From Scleromatobacter sp038243995 (GTDB taxonomy: Bacteria > Pseudomonadota > Gammaproteobacteria > Burkholderiales > Burkholderiaceae_C), in the NCBI GenBank assembly GCA_038243995.1, contig JBBRTV010000001.1:169782-233781 (forward strand): DNA of 64,000 nucleotides, given 5' to 3'. Positions 17,787 through 26,177 of the stretch are shown here, in pieces. The position numbers and the translations under genes were made by a program. Position 1 is the stretch's first letter, and every line of letters begins with the position of its first letter. The notes under the pieces are model-generated. The model ran no database searches and was not told the origin of the DNA. It saw only the letters and a list, made by a program, of their open reading frames with translations.

Positions 17787-18884
17787 CTACGCTTCCAGGG
17801 ACTCGCCGTGCGCCCGCAGATCGTCGAGGAAGCGTTCCGCGAGTCGCGCGTGGGTATCCACCTGGCCCGAAATCTTGATTGGCAGCTTGTCCAGCCTGAT
17901 TCCGGGCAACTCAGGCGTCTCGCCGAGGAACGCGGCGACGGCTTCGAGGGTGCGGATCGGGCGGGCGTCGAGCTCGGCATAGTCGACGTTGAACACGCGT
18001 GCCGGCGGGATGCGTGCCAGCGCGGATTCGAGGGCGAGGTTCTCGGCCCGGTTTCGCGCGAGCAAGGCGTGCAGGGCCTTGAAGTCGTAGTGGGTGGTCG
18101 CGAAGCGCGCGCGCTCGGCCGTGCTCATCGCTCCGCGCACGTGCCACTGGTCGGCGCCACGCGCCACGAAGCGGGAAACGGCCGTTTCGAGCAGGGGGCG
18201 GCGCAGCGCCACGACGCGCACGCCTTCCGGCGCGAGCTCGGCCAGCCGTTCGCCGACCGTGCCCGAGCCCGCGGCCGCGAGGAGGAATTCTGCGACCAGC
18301 TTGCTGCCGAAGATGCCGTCGACCTGGGCGCGCCAGGCGACCTGTCGCCACGCTTCGGTGCGGTCGACGCCGGGTGAGCGCAAGGCCGCGGCGAGGCCGT
18401 TGCGCAGGTGTTCCTTCGGGCGGCCCAGGCCAGCCTGGGTCAGCAACTGGCCCAGCAGCGTGCTGCCCGAGCGCGCGGGGCAGGCGATGACGTAGCGCCG
18501 CAATTCGTCGGCGCGCCAGCCCGCGGGAACCTGCTTGAGCGGCTGCCGGTCGGTCGAGAGCATGGGCAGCAGGTGGTGGCGCAGGCCGAGCACGCGGCAG
18601 CCGGGAAAGCGTGCGCCGGCCTCCTGCCACAGCGCCAGTTCGGCGTCCGCGCTGTCGACATGGATCGTGCGGGCGGTGGCGGGGACCTCGGCCAGGCCTG
18701 CCGACCAGGTGAACGCGCCCGTCGGATCGGCGGGCAGCGACTCGCGCAGCGCGCGCGAGGACACGAGGTGCGATTGCGCGCCGCGGCTGGCGAGGAAGGC
18801 GCCGAGTCCGTGTTCCTCGCCGTGGCCCAGCAGCGCCGCGTCGACCTCGGCGGGGCCGGCGCCCGGCGCCAGCCGCGCGTTCAC
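17787..18884 (-). CDS. Stf0-like sulfotransferase coupled to glmU
   Basis: 365 residues. The block YVIACPARSGSTLLGQLL is the 5'-phosphosulfate-binding loop of PAPS-dependent sulfotransferases; VVALRRPLLETAVSRFVARGADQWH resembles the 3'-phosphate region of the Stf0 subgroup (mycobacterial trehalose sulfotransferase). The ~110 residues before the loop are not recognised. The start is GTG 18884, overlapping the glmU stop as GTGA, so translation is probably coupled. The acceptor is unknown; linkage to UDP-GlcNAc synthesis suggests an amino-sugar-containing glycan (inference). No PAPS-synthesis gene is in the window. Confidence 0.8.
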   Translation of the reverse strand: MNARLAPGAGPAEVDAALLGHGEEHGLGAFLASRGAQSHLVSSRALRESLPADPTGAFTWSAGLAEVPATARTIHVDSADAELALWQEAGARFPGCRVLGLRHHLLPMLSTDRQPLKQVPAGWRADELRRYVIACPARSGSTLLGQLLTQAGLGRPKEHLRNGLAAALRSPGVDRTEAWRQVAWRAQVDGIFGSKLVAEFLLAAAGSGTVGERLAELAPEGVRVVALRRPLLETAVSRFVARGADQWHVRGAMSTAERARFATTHYDFKALHALLARNRAENLALESALARIPPARVFNVDYAELDARPIRTLEAVAAFLGETPELPGIRLDKLPIKISGQVDTHARLAERFLDDLRAHGESLEA

Positions 18885-20257
18885 TTCGCCACCTTGGCCG
18901 GGCGCTTCCAGTTCTCGAACGTCATCTGGCGCGCGCGCGCGACCGTCAGCGCGCCCGCGGCGGCATCCTTGTTGATCGTCGAGCCGCCGCCGATGGTGGC
19001 GTCGTCGCCGATGCTGATCGGTGCGATGAGCACGCAGTTCGAGCCCACGTGGACGTCGTTGCCGATCACGGTGCGGTGCTTGTTGGCGCCGTCGTAGTTC
19101 GCCGTGATGCTGCCGGCGCCGTAGTTGACGCGCTCGCCGACCGTCGCGTCGCCGAGATAGGCGAGGTGATTGGCTTTCGCTCCGCGCGCCAGCGTGGAAT
19201 TCTTGACCTCGACGAAGTTGCCGATGTGCACTTCTTCGCCGAGTACCGCGCCGGGTCGCAGGCGCGCGAACGGGCCGATCAGCGAGCCGGCGCCCACCTG
19301 CGCGCCTTCGATGTGGGTGAAGGGGTGGATCACGGCGCCGGCGGCGATCCGGGCGTCGCGGATCACGCAGTGCGCGCCGATGCGCACGCCGTCGCCCAGG
19401 CGGACCCGGCCTTCGAACACGCAGCCGATGTCGATCTCCACATCCGTGCCGCAATCGAGCGTGCCGCGCAGGTCGAAGCGGGCCGGGTCGGCGAAGCGCA
19501 CGCCGGCCTCCATCAGCGCGTCCGCCTGGCGCCGCTGCAGCCGGCGCTCCAGGTCGGCGAGCTGGGCCGGACTGTTGACGCCCAGTACTTCCGTCTCGTC
19601 GGCGGCGCGCGCCGTGCAGACCTCGACGCCGTCGGCCACCGCGTGCGCGACAACGTCGGTCAGGTAGTACTCGCCCTGGGCGTTGCCGTTCGTCAACTGG
19701 CCGAGCCAGCGCTTGAGCGCGGCGCTGGGGGCCGCCATGATGCCGGTGTAGACCTCGGTGAGCTGGCGCTGCGCCGGCGTCGCGTCCTTCTCTTCGACGA
19801 TCGCCTGCACCGTGCTGGCGCTGCCGCCGAGGGCCCGCACGATCCGCCCGTAGCCGAACGGTTGCGCGAGATCGACGGTGAGCAGCGCGAGGCGTTCGCC
19901 GCCGCAGGCGAGGACGAGTGCGCGCAAGGTATCGGCGTGGATCAGCGGCACGTCGCCGTTGAGGATGAGCGTGACACCGTCGTCCCGCAGCACCGGGACG
20001 GCCTGCTGCACTGCGTGGCCGGTGCCGAGTTGCGGCATCTGGCGCACGAACTCTCGGTGGGGGCCGGCGAACGCGGCCTCGACCGCCTCCGCGCCGTGGC
20101 CCGTGACGACGACGCAGCGCGCCGGGGCGAGCGCCTCGGCGGTTGCGAGCACGTGTGCGAGCAGCGGGCGGCCGCCGAGCGCGTGCAACACCTTCGGGCG
20201 TGCAGACCGCATCCGCGTGCCCTTGCCTGCGGCCATGATCACGACACTGAGCGCCAT
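18881..20257 (-). CDS. glmU: Bifunctional GlmU (GlcNAc-1-P uridyltransferase / GlcN-1-P acetyltransferase)
   Basis: 458 residues, the final two steps of UDP-GlcNAc synthesis for peptidoglycan and LPS. The N-terminal pyrophosphorylase domain carries VVIMAAGKGTRMRSARPKVLH, QLGTGHAVQQA and LILNGDVPLI. The C-terminal left-handed beta-helix (from about residue 255) has hexapeptide repeats and the acetyltransferase sequence FVEVKNSTLARGAKANHLAYLGD. The length matches E. coli GlmU. The ATG abuts the T tract of a hairpin at 20258-20289, and its only SD-like GGAA lies in the 3' arm of that hairpin. Confidence 0.97.
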   Translation of the reverse strand: MALSVVIMAAGKGTRMRSARPKVLHALGGRPLLAHVLATAEALAPARCVVVTGHGAEAVEAAFAGPHREFVRQMPQLGTGHAVQQAVPVLRDDGVTLILNGDVPLIHADTLRALVLACGGERLALLTVDLAQPFGYGRIVRALGGSASTVQAIVEEKDATPAQRQLTEVYTGIMAAPSAALKRWLGQLTNGNAQGEYYLTDVVAHAVADGVEVCTARAADETEVLGVNSPAQLADLERRLQRRQADALMEAGVRFADPARFDLRGTLDCGTDVEIDIGCVFEGRVRLGDGVRIGAHCVIRDARIAAGAVIHPFTHIEGAQVGAGSLIGPFARLRPGAVLGEEVHIGNFVEVKNSTLARGAKANHLAYLGDATVGERVNYGAGSITANYDGANKHRTVIGNDVHVGSNCVLIAPISIGDDATIGGGSTINKDAAAGALTVARARQMTFENWKRPAKVAK

Positions 20258-20289
20258 AAAAGAATTCCGGTTCGAATGAAGCCGGAATT
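20258..20289 (-). promoter_or_regulatory. Hairpin with T tract directly before the glmU start codon
   Basis: Reading on the minus strand, AATTCCGG and CCGGAATT form perfect 8-base arms around an 11-base loop, followed by CTTTT and immediately the glmU ATG. It could terminate transcription from the upstream hypothetical gene. It would also hide the GGAA that is the only Shine-Dalgarno-like sequence, so an attenuator or translation switch is possible. Which role applies cannot be read from sequence alone. Confidence 0.55.
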
Positions 20290-20330
20290 ATCGGGCCCGG
20301 CGGCCGTCCTTGCGGGCGGCCCGGGCGCGA

Positions 20331-20840
20331 TTAATCGTCGACCGGTTCGACTTCCTTGCGACGCCTGCCCACGGTTTCTTCCGCGGCCGACTTCAAGGCC
20401 GCCAGTTCCGCCGGCGTGACGGCCAGCGCCGCGGTCAGCGCCTCGACCTTGTCGGCCAGCGCGTCCGCCATCTCGTCCATCTCTTCGGCCGTGTATTCGG
20501 CCGTCGACGCCGCCAGGCGGCCGGCGACGTCCGGGCGCGTGAACAGCAGCGAGTTGGTCGCGCCGGCGCTCGGGCTGCCCTGCACCATCGGCTGCTTCTT
20601 GCCCTCCTGGTTGATCTCGGAAAGCAGCGGGACCACGTCGGCCTTCTCGCCGCCGGCGCTTGCCAGCAGGCCGCGCAGCACGGTCAGGCGCGACTTCGCA
20701 TTCAGCGCGCCGACCACGATCGCGCCCTGCGTCGCGCTCACGCCGATCTCGCGGACGATGGCCGCATCGAGCACGGGCTGCAGGCTGTTCCAGGTGACGA
20801 GATAGCGGCCGTAGGCGCGATAGCAATTGTCGAGCGACAT
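20331..20840 (-). CDS. Hypothetical protein, cytosolic, Ala/Glu-rich
   Basis: 169 residues from ATG 20840 (MSLDNCYRAYGRYLVTWNSL). No signal peptide or membrane span. The C-terminal 60 residues are a charged helix (YTAEEMDEMADALADKVEALTAAL, then EETVGRRRKE). No family recognised. It lies 56 bases downstream of the DUF4136 lipoprotein gene on the same strand. Confidence 0.65.
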   Translation of the reverse strand: MSLDNCYRAYGRYLVTWNSLQPVLDAAIVREIGVSATQGAIVVGALNAKSRLTVLRGLLASAGGEKADVVPLLSEINQEGKKQPMVQGSPSAGATNSLLFTRPDVAGRLAASTAEYTAEEMDEMADALADKVEALTAALAVTPAELAALKSAAEETVGRRRKEVEPVDD

Positions 20841-20896
20841 GTCGATCTTTCGTTTGGAGGGGGTTGGAAAAGCCTGGAGACGCGCGGCGCGGCCGT

Positions 20897-21562
20897 TCAG
20901 TGCGCGTCGGGAACGAGCGGCAGGTCGACGGTGACGTCGTGCGGACGCTCGTTCGAGTGCGGGAAGTCCTTGAGCGCGGCGTCGAACATCGCGGCGAGCA
21001 GGCGGTCGCCGCCTTCCGTGGTGCCGCCGTTGCTCGCGCGTGCTTCGTAGAGCGGCTTGCCGGACGCGGCGTCGCGGATCAGCAGCGCCACCTCGCGCTG
21101 GTATTGGTCGGGTTGCGGAAGCCACGGGCGCCAGTACGGACCGTAGGGCCCGATCGCGCCGTAGGGGCCGTACGGCGCCATCCAGGGGCCGGGGTAGGCG
21201 AATCCGCGATACAGGCCGGGCATCCACAGCGGATCGTCCCAGGGCGAGTGCTCGAAGCGCTCGATGCGCGCGCCGAGCTGCACGCTGACCGCGCCCGGCG
21301 TGCCCGCGGGGGCCGGCTTGAAGCCGACGGCGTCGAGCGCATGCGATGCCGCGGCCTCGAGCGCTTCCTGGCGCTTGAGGTTGGCCTGTTGCGACGGCAG
21401 GCGGTCGAACGAGTAGGTGCCGGGCACCATGTCGCCCGGCCAGGTGCCGAAGGTGGCCACCTCGCTGCTGACGGAGTGCATGCCGGCGCAGCCCGACAGG
21501 ACGGCGGCGCCGGCGAGGGCGGCCAGGACGAGGATGCGACGTGTGGTTTCGAAAATGTTCAT
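20897..21562 (-). CDS. DUF4136-type lipoprotein
   Basis: 221 residues from ATG 21562, which has GGAG 7-10 bases upstream. Lipobox LSGC within AAVLSGCAGMHSV predicts an outer-membrane or periplasmic lipoprotein. TYSFDRLPSQQANLKRQEALEAAASHALDAVGFK is the usual N-terminal pattern of DUF4136 proteins, with the closing DVTVDLPLVPDAH. A Gly/Pro/Tyr-rich segment (WMAPYGPYGAIGPYGPYW) sits in the middle. Function unknown. The frame is open further upstream into the ttcA end, but that part lacks a start signal. Confidence 0.82.
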   Translation of the reverse strand: MNIFETTRRILVLAALAGAAVLSGCAGMHSVSSEVATFGTWPGDMVPGTYSFDRLPSQQANLKRQEALEAAASHALDAVGFKPAPAGTPGAVSVQLGARIERFEHSPWDDPLWMPGLYRGFAYPGPWMAPYGPYGAIGPYGPYWRPWLPQPDQYQREVALLIRDAASGKPLYEARASNGGTTEGGDRLLAAMFDAALKDFPHSNERPHDVTVDLPLVPDAH

Positions 21563-21701
21563 GACAGGCTCCGGGGCGCGTGGGGTCCACGCCGTATATC
21601 CCAGCCTGGGGGGAATGTGTAACCCCAGTATGTCCAGGTCGAAGGGGTATTGCCGAACGAGACGCTGTCGGCGGGCTGGGCGCGGCCGGTCGAGCGGCGC
21701 T

Positions 21702-22676
21702 TCAAACGACACGGATGACACCGGGCACGGGCGTGCCGCACTGCTCGTCCTCGTCGAACGCGATGTCGCCGTCCGGTTCGGGCCGGCCCGTCGCCCGGAT
21801 CGTCGTGAATGGATAGAGCTGGCGGTCCATCATGTGGGACGGCGTGATGTTGGCCATCGCCGTGAACATGTTCTCGATGCGGCCGGGGGTTTGCCGATCC
21901 CACTCGCGGATCATCTGCTTGATCTGCACGCGCTGCAGGTTGTCCTGGCTGCCGCACAGCGTGCACGGGATGATGGGGAACGCGCGGTGGTCGGCCCAGC
22001 GCACCAGGTCGGGCTCGGCGACGTAGGCGAGCGGCCGGATCACCACGTTCCTGCCGTCGTCGCTCACGAGCTTGGGCGGCATGCCTTTCATGCGGCTGCC
22101 GAAGAACATGTTCATGAACATCGTGACGACGATGTCGTCGCGGTGGTGGCCGAGCGCGATCTTGGTCGCGCCGAGTTCGCCCGCGACGCGGTAGAGGATG
22201 CCGCGGCGCAGTCGCGAGCACAGCGAGCACATGGTCTTGCCGGGTTCGATGTGCTTCGTGACGATCGAGTAGGTGTCCTGCTCTTCGATGCGGAAGGGCA
22301 CGCCCCGTTCGCGCAGGTACGCCGGCAGGATGTCTTCCGGAAAACCGGGCTGCTTCTGGTCGAGGTTGACGGCGACCAGCTCGAAATCGATCGGCGCGCG
22401 TTCGCGCAGCGACAGCAGGATGTCGAGCATCGCGTAGCTGTCCTTGCCGCCCGACAGGCAGACCATCACCTTGTCGCCGGCCGCTATCATGTTGTAGTCG
22501 GCGATCGCCTGGCCCACCTGGCGGTGCAGGCGCTTCGACAGCTTGTTGATCTCGAAGCCGGCCTTCTTCTTCGCGAGGCGCGCGGCTTCATCGCGGCCGA
22601 TGGCCGGGGCGGCGGCGGGCGACCGCGGTGCATCGCCGGGCTCGCCGGCCGGGTCGTGGCTATGTTCGAGGCTCAC
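21702..22676 (-). CDS. ttcA: tRNA 2-thiocytidine(32) synthetase TtcA
   Basis: 324 residues. ATP- and Fe-S-dependent thiolation of C32 in a subset of tRNAs. The PP-loop MVCLSGGKDSYAML and the paired cysteine motifs CSLCSRLRRG and CTLCGSQDNLQR identify the TtcA group. GHHRDDIVVTMFMNMFFG is the ATP-binding second motif. The start is GTG 22676 (MSLEHSHDPAGE), overlapping the folB stop as GTGA. N-terminal ~30 residues are variable. Confidence 0.94.
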   Translation of the reverse strand: MSLEHSHDPAGEPGDAPRSPAAAPAIGRDEAARLAKKKAGFEINKLSKRLHRQVGQAIADYNMIAAGDKVMVCLSGGKDSYAMLDILLSLRERAPIDFELVAVNLDQKQPGFPEDILPAYLRERGVPFRIEEQDTYSIVTKHIEPGKTMCSLCSRLRRGILYRVAGELGATKIALGHHRDDIVVTMFMNMFFGSRMKGMPPKLVSDDGRNVVIRPLAYVAEPDLVRWADHRAFPIIPCTLCGSQDNLQRVQIKQMIREWDRQTPGRIENMFTAMANITPSHMMDRQLYPFTTIRATGRPEPDGDIAFDEDEQCGTPVPGVIRVV

Positions 22677-23083
22677 GGTGTCTCCCTGGTCGCTTCCTTC
22701 AGGCCGAACACTTCCACGCCGACGGCTTCGCAGTCGGGGTAGACATCGGGTTTCTCCGTCGAGACGCGCGCCGCGCGCACGTTCGGATGCGCCAGCATCA
22801 GCGCCAGCACGTCGTCGCAGAGGGTCTCCTGCAGGTGGACGTGGCCCCGGGAGACCCGCGTTGCGATCGTGCTGCGGATGAAGTCGTAGTCGAGCACCTC
22901 GGCCAGCTGGTCGGCATGCGGCGTCGACGTCGCCAGCGGCACGTACAGGTCGACGTTGATGAGCACCCGTTGCTCGCCCTTCTTCTCGAACTCGTGCACG
23001 CCGATGTTGATACGCACCTCGTAGTTGCGCAGGAACAGGCGCCGGCATTCCATCAGGGTGGGGTGGTGCAACAAGCTGTGCAT
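22673..23083 (-). CDS. folB: Dihydroneopterin aldolase
   Basis: 136 residues. Folate-pathway enzyme cleaving dihydroneopterin to hydroxymethyl-dihydropterin. LFLRNYEVRINIGVHEFEKKGEQRVLINVDL is the N-terminal pattern; LDYDFIRSTI and the HVHLQETLCDDVL helix carry catalytic positions, and VRAARVSTEKPDVYPDCEAVGVEVF is the C-terminal strand. It sits between the FolM-like reductase (35 bases upstream) and ttcA (4-base overlap). Confidence 0.92.
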   Translation of the reverse strand: MHSLLHHPTLMECRRLFLRNYEVRINIGVHEFEKKGEQRVLINVDLYVPLATSTPHADQLAEVLDYDFIRSTIATRVSRGHVHLQETLCDDVLALMLAHPNVRAARVSTEKPDVYPDCEAVGVEVFGLKEATRETP

Positions 23084-23118
23084 GAAGTGCTCTTGAAGAA
23101 AAGTCTCGCGGCGGCGCG

Positions 23119-24039
23119 TCAGCGTGCGGCGGGCAGGGTGGGGGAGGCGGGCCGGTGCGGCGTGCCGGCCTGTTCGCGGGCGAGGAACAGCACGTCGCGC
23201 GGCTGCGCGCACAGGTGCTGGCCGCCGTCGACTGTGAGGTCGATGCCGGTGATGGCCGGTGATTCGAGCAGGAAGCGCACGGCCTGCGCGATGTCTTCGG
23301 GCGTCGACGAGCGGCCGAGCGCGGTCAGGCGGTGCGCCTGCGCGAACTCGGCGTCGTCCATCGGGCCCGAGACGAGCGTGACGCCGGGCGAGACCGCGCA
23401 CACGCGCACGGCCGGCGCGAACGCCTGCGCGAGCAGCACCGTGGCATGCTGCAGGGCCGCCTTGGTGAGCGTGTAGGAGAAGTAGTCGGGGTTCGGATTG
23501 GACAGCTTCTGGTCGAGGATGTTGACGACGCAGGGCGTGATGATGCCGCGCCCCGCGCCCGGCGGGCGCTCGCCGGGCAGCACCGGCTGCGCCGCGACCT
23601 GCCGCGCCAGCGCCTGCGCGAGCACGATGGGTGCGACGGTGTTGCTGCGTATCATCGATTCCAGCAGCGCGGGGTCGAAACCGGCCGGGTCGTCGTACTC
23701 GAAACGGGAGGCGCTGTTGACGACCGCGTCGACACGGCCGAACGCCCGCGCCACGGCTGGCAGGAGGTCGGCCGTGGCGTTCGCATCGCTGAAATCGACG
23801 GCGAACAGCTCGATGCGCGCGCCCGTCTCGCGCAGTTCGGCCGCGGTGGCCGAGGCTTCGGCATGCGCCTGCGCGTCGATGCCGCGGTGATGCAGCGCGA
23901 TGTCGAAGCCGGCGTGTGCGAGCTCGAGCGCGATCACGCGGCCGATGCGGCGCGCGGCGCCGGTCACGAGGGCGACCGGGCGCGCCTCGCCCGCAAGGCG
24001 AAGCCCGGTTTCGGCGTCAGGGTGGTGGGGGTTCGACAT
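23119..24039 (-). CDS. Short-chain dehydrogenase, probable dihydromonapterin/dihydrofolate reductase (FolM/pteridine reductase-like)
   Basis: 306 residues, Rossmann fold. VALVTGAARRIGRVIALEL shows the TGxxxRIG variant of the NADPH loop typical of pteridine reductases; NSAS is the second motif and YTLTK the YxxxK catalytic pair. The late block SPGVTLVSGPMDDAEF closes the substrate site. Adjacency to folB supports a pterin substrate (inference). ATG 24039 is preferred with AGGGAT immediately upstream. It diverges from midA with only 20 bases between starts, so the two promoters overlap. Confidence 0.82.
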   Translation of the reverse strand: MSNPHHPDAETGLRLAGEARPVALVTGAARRIGRVIALELAHAGFDIALHHRGIDAQAHAEASATAAELRETGARIELFAVDFSDANATADLLPAVARAFGRVDAVVNSASRFEYDDPAGFDPALLESMIRSNTVAPIVLAQALARQVAAQPVLPGERPPGAGRGIITPCVVNILDQKLSNPNPDYFSYTLTKAALQHATVLLAQAFAPAVRVCAVSPGVTLVSGPMDDAEFAQAHRLTALGRSSTPEDIAQAVRFLLESPAITGIDLTVDGGQHLCAQPRDVLFLAREQAGTPHRPASPTLPAAR

Positions 24040-24045
24040 GATCCC

Positions 24046-24064
24046 TACAATTTGCATCGATGCA
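24046..24064 (+). promoter_or_regulatory. -10 box and palindrome at the midA start (candidate leaderless start)
   Basis: TACAAT (24046-24051) ends 8 bases before the midA ATG, and no Shine-Dalgarno is present, so transcription would begin at or next to the start codon. TGCATCGATGCA (24053-24064) is a perfect 12-base palindrome covering the start codon and could be an operator. No clear -35 was found. Confidence 0.4.
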
Positions 24065-25421
24065 GCGCAATTCCAGGCCCGGGGCTCCGGGCGATCCGAC
24101 AGATTCCTCGACCGCAACGCCGCCTTCGGCCGGCGCCGCGTCGCCGGCGTGCCCCGATGCCGGATCCGCCGGCGGTGCCGGCTCGTCCGCGCTCGTCGCC
24201 CGCATCGCGTCGCGCATCGCCGCGACGGGCGGCTGGATGCCCTTCGACGAGTTCATGGCCGAGGCCCTCTACGCGCCCGGCCTCGGCTACTACAGCGGCG
24301 GGCGCCGCATCTTCGGCCTCGGGCCGGAGAGCGGGAGCGATTTCGTCACTGCGCCCGAATTGTCGCCGTTTTTCGGGCGCGCGCTGGCGGTGCAGGTTCG
24401 CCAGGCCCTGACCGCGTCGGGCAGCGACCAGGTCGTCGAGTTCGGCGCCGGCAGCGGCGCGCTGGCCGAACAGCTGCTCGAGGCGCTGGATGCGGTCGCC
24501 GAAGGCGAAGGCGAGGGCGCTGCCGGTGGCGCGGAAGGCGCGGCCGGGGGGCCGGTCGAGCGGGCCGCCGGCGATATGCCGCGCCCCGGGGTGAGCTACA
24601 CCATCGTCGAACTCTCGGCCCATCTGCGCGAACGCCAGCAGCAGCGCCTCGCGCGCTTCGCGCCCCGCGTGCGCTGGCTCGACGCGTGGCCCGACCAGAT
24701 CGACGGCGTCGTCGTCGGCAACGAAGTGCTCGACGCGATGCCCGTCAAGCTGCTGCATCGCCGCGCCGGCCGCTGGCACGAGCGCGGCGTGGTCGACCGC
24801 GCCGCGCCCGAGGCGACGCGCCAGGCGCGCGCGGTCGATGCGCCGCCGGGCCAGGCCCGCTTCGCGTTCGCGGACCTGGACGAGCCGTTCGAGCCCGAGG
24901 GCGAGACGCAGGCCGCGCCGGCCTTGCTGCAGGACGCGTTCGTCGACGGCACCGTGACCGAGATCCACCCGATCGCCGAAAGCTTCGTCGCCAGCCTGGC
25001 GGAGCGCCTGCACCGAGGCGTCGCGATCCTCGTCGACTACGGTTTCCCCGAACACGAGTACTACCACCCGCAGCGCATCGGCGGCACCTTGATGTGCCAC
25101 CAGGCGCACCGCGCCGACGGCGACCCGCTGGTGGAGGTCGGCGCGAAGGACATCACCGCGCACGTCAACTTCAGCGGCATCGCGCTCGCGGCGCAGGACG
25201 CCGGACTGGACGTGCTCGGCTACACGTCGCAGGCGCGCTTCCTGATCAACTGCGGGCTTGTCGACCTGCTCGCCGCCGCCAGCGTGGGCGAGCGCGCGAA
25301 CGCGCAGAAGCTCGTCAACGAGCACGAGATGGGCGAGCTGTTCAAGGTCATCGCGATGGCGCGCGGCTGCGCGCTCGACCCGATCGGCTTCCGTGCGGGC
25401 GATCGCTCGCACAGGCTGTGA
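24060..25421 (+). CDS. MidA/NDUFAF7-family SAM-dependent methyltransferase
   Basis: 453 residues. After a low-complexity Ala/Ser N-terminus (1-45) the conserved core begins GGWMPFDEFMAEALYAPGLGYYSGG. SAM motif I is VVEFGAGSGALAEQLL near residue 127. VVGNEVLDAMPVK, GVAILVDYGFPEHEYYHPQRIGGTLMCH and ITAHVNFSGIA are typical of the family, whose mitochondrial member methylates an arginine of complex I subunit NDUFS2. The bacterial substrate is not established. It overlaps the DUF2905 gene by 4 bases. Confidence 0.92.
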   Translation: MQRNSRPGAPGDPTDSSTATPPSAGAASPACPDAGSAGGAGSSALVARIASRIAATGGWMPFDEFMAEALYAPGLGYYSGGRRIFGLGPESGSDFVTAPELSPFFGRALAVQVRQALTASGSDQVVEFGAGSGALAEQLLEALDAVAEGEGEGAAGGAEGAAGGPVERAAGDMPRPGVSYTIVELSAHLRERQQQRLARFAPRVRWLDAWPDQIDGVVVGNEVLDAMPVKLLHRRAGRWHERGVVDRAAPEATRQARAVDAPPGQARFAFADLDEPFEPEGETQAAPALLQDAFVDGTVTEIHPIAESFVASLAERLHRGVAILVDYGFPEHEYYHPQRIGGTLMCHQAHRADGDPLVEVGAKDITAHVNFSGIALAAQDAGLDVLGYTSQARFLINCGLVDLLAAASVGERANAQKLVNEHEMGELFKVIAMARGCALDPIGFRAGDRSHRL

Positions 25422-25618
25422 GTTCCGTGCGCTGGATCCTGATCCTGTTGATCTGCCTGCTCGTCTTCAACCGCTTCGGCGACTGGATGGGCCGGCACGG
25501 CTTCGGCCGCCTGCCCGGCGACCTGCGCTTTCGCTTCGCGGGGCGCGAGTGGTTCATCCCGCTGGGCAGCAGCGTGGTGCTGATGCTGGTGGCCGGGGCG
25601 ATCGCCTGGTTGAAGTGA
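25418..25618 (+). CDS. DUF2905-family small membrane protein
   Basis: 66 residues with two hydrophobic helices (WILILLICLLVF and SSVVLMLVAGAIAWL) around GRLPGDLRFRFAGREWFIPLGSS, the DUF2905 pattern. The GTG start overlaps the midA stop as GTGA. Probably an inner-membrane protein; function unknown. It converges with the isochorismatase gene, with 10 bases between stops. Confidence 0.85.
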   Translation: MSSVRWILILLICLLVFNRFGDWMGRHGFGRLPGDLRFRFAGREWFIPLGSSVVLMLVAGAIAWLK

Positions 25619-25628
25619 CGGGCGTCGC

Positions 25629-26177
25629 CTAAGCCGCGAAGCCGATCTCGGCGGCCGGCACGGCATCGATCACGACGCCGAAGCTGCCGATCTGGCGCAG
25701 CGTCTCGTTTTCGTGCGTGCGGATCTGCAGGCCGGTGGCGTGCGGCTTGTCGTGCGTCGTGTGGGCATCCGACGCCAGCGTGACGGCATAGCCTTTGGCG
25801 GCGGCGCTGCGGGTCGTGGTGTCGATGCAGAACTCGCTCGCGAAGCCGCAGATCACCAGGTGGCGCACGTCGCGCTCGACCAGCAGGTGGTGCAGGTTGG
25901 TGCGCAGGAACGAGTCGGGCGTGCGCTTGCGCACCTTCAGGTCGGCGGCGTCGGTCGCGAGGCCGGGCTGGAGCTGCCAGCCGGGCGTGTCGGCCACCAG
26001 CGCGCCTGCGGTCGTTTCGTGCTGCACGATGACGACGGGAACGCCCGCGGCCCGCGCGCGGGCGCTCAAGCCGTTGATGCGCGCGACGACTTCCTCGGCC
26101 TCCGCGGGTGGCGGGTCGAACAGTGCGCGCTGGACGTCGATGACGATCAGCGCCGTGTGGGCGATGGGTAGTTTCAT
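25629..26177 (-). CDS. Isochorismatase-family cysteine hydrolase
   Basis: 182 residues. The catalytic triad is visible: Asp14 in ALIVIDVQRALFD, a Lys in KVRKRTPDSFLRTN, and Cys in VICGFASEFCIDTTTRSA. The family includes nicotinamidases, ureidoacrylate and carbamoyl hydrolases; the substrate is not determinable. The start overlaps the cca stop by 4 bases, so it is the last gene of a transglycosylase-cca-hydrolase unit. Confidence 0.88.
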   Translation of the reverse strand: MKLPIAHTALIVIDVQRALFDPPPAEAEEVVARINGLSARARAAGVPVVIVQHETTAGALVADTPGWQLQPGLATDAADLKVRKRTPDSFLRTNLHHLLVERDVRHLVICGFASEFCIDTTTRSAAAKGYAVTLASDAHTTHDKPHATGLQIRTHENETLRQIGSFGVVIDAVPAAEIGFAA

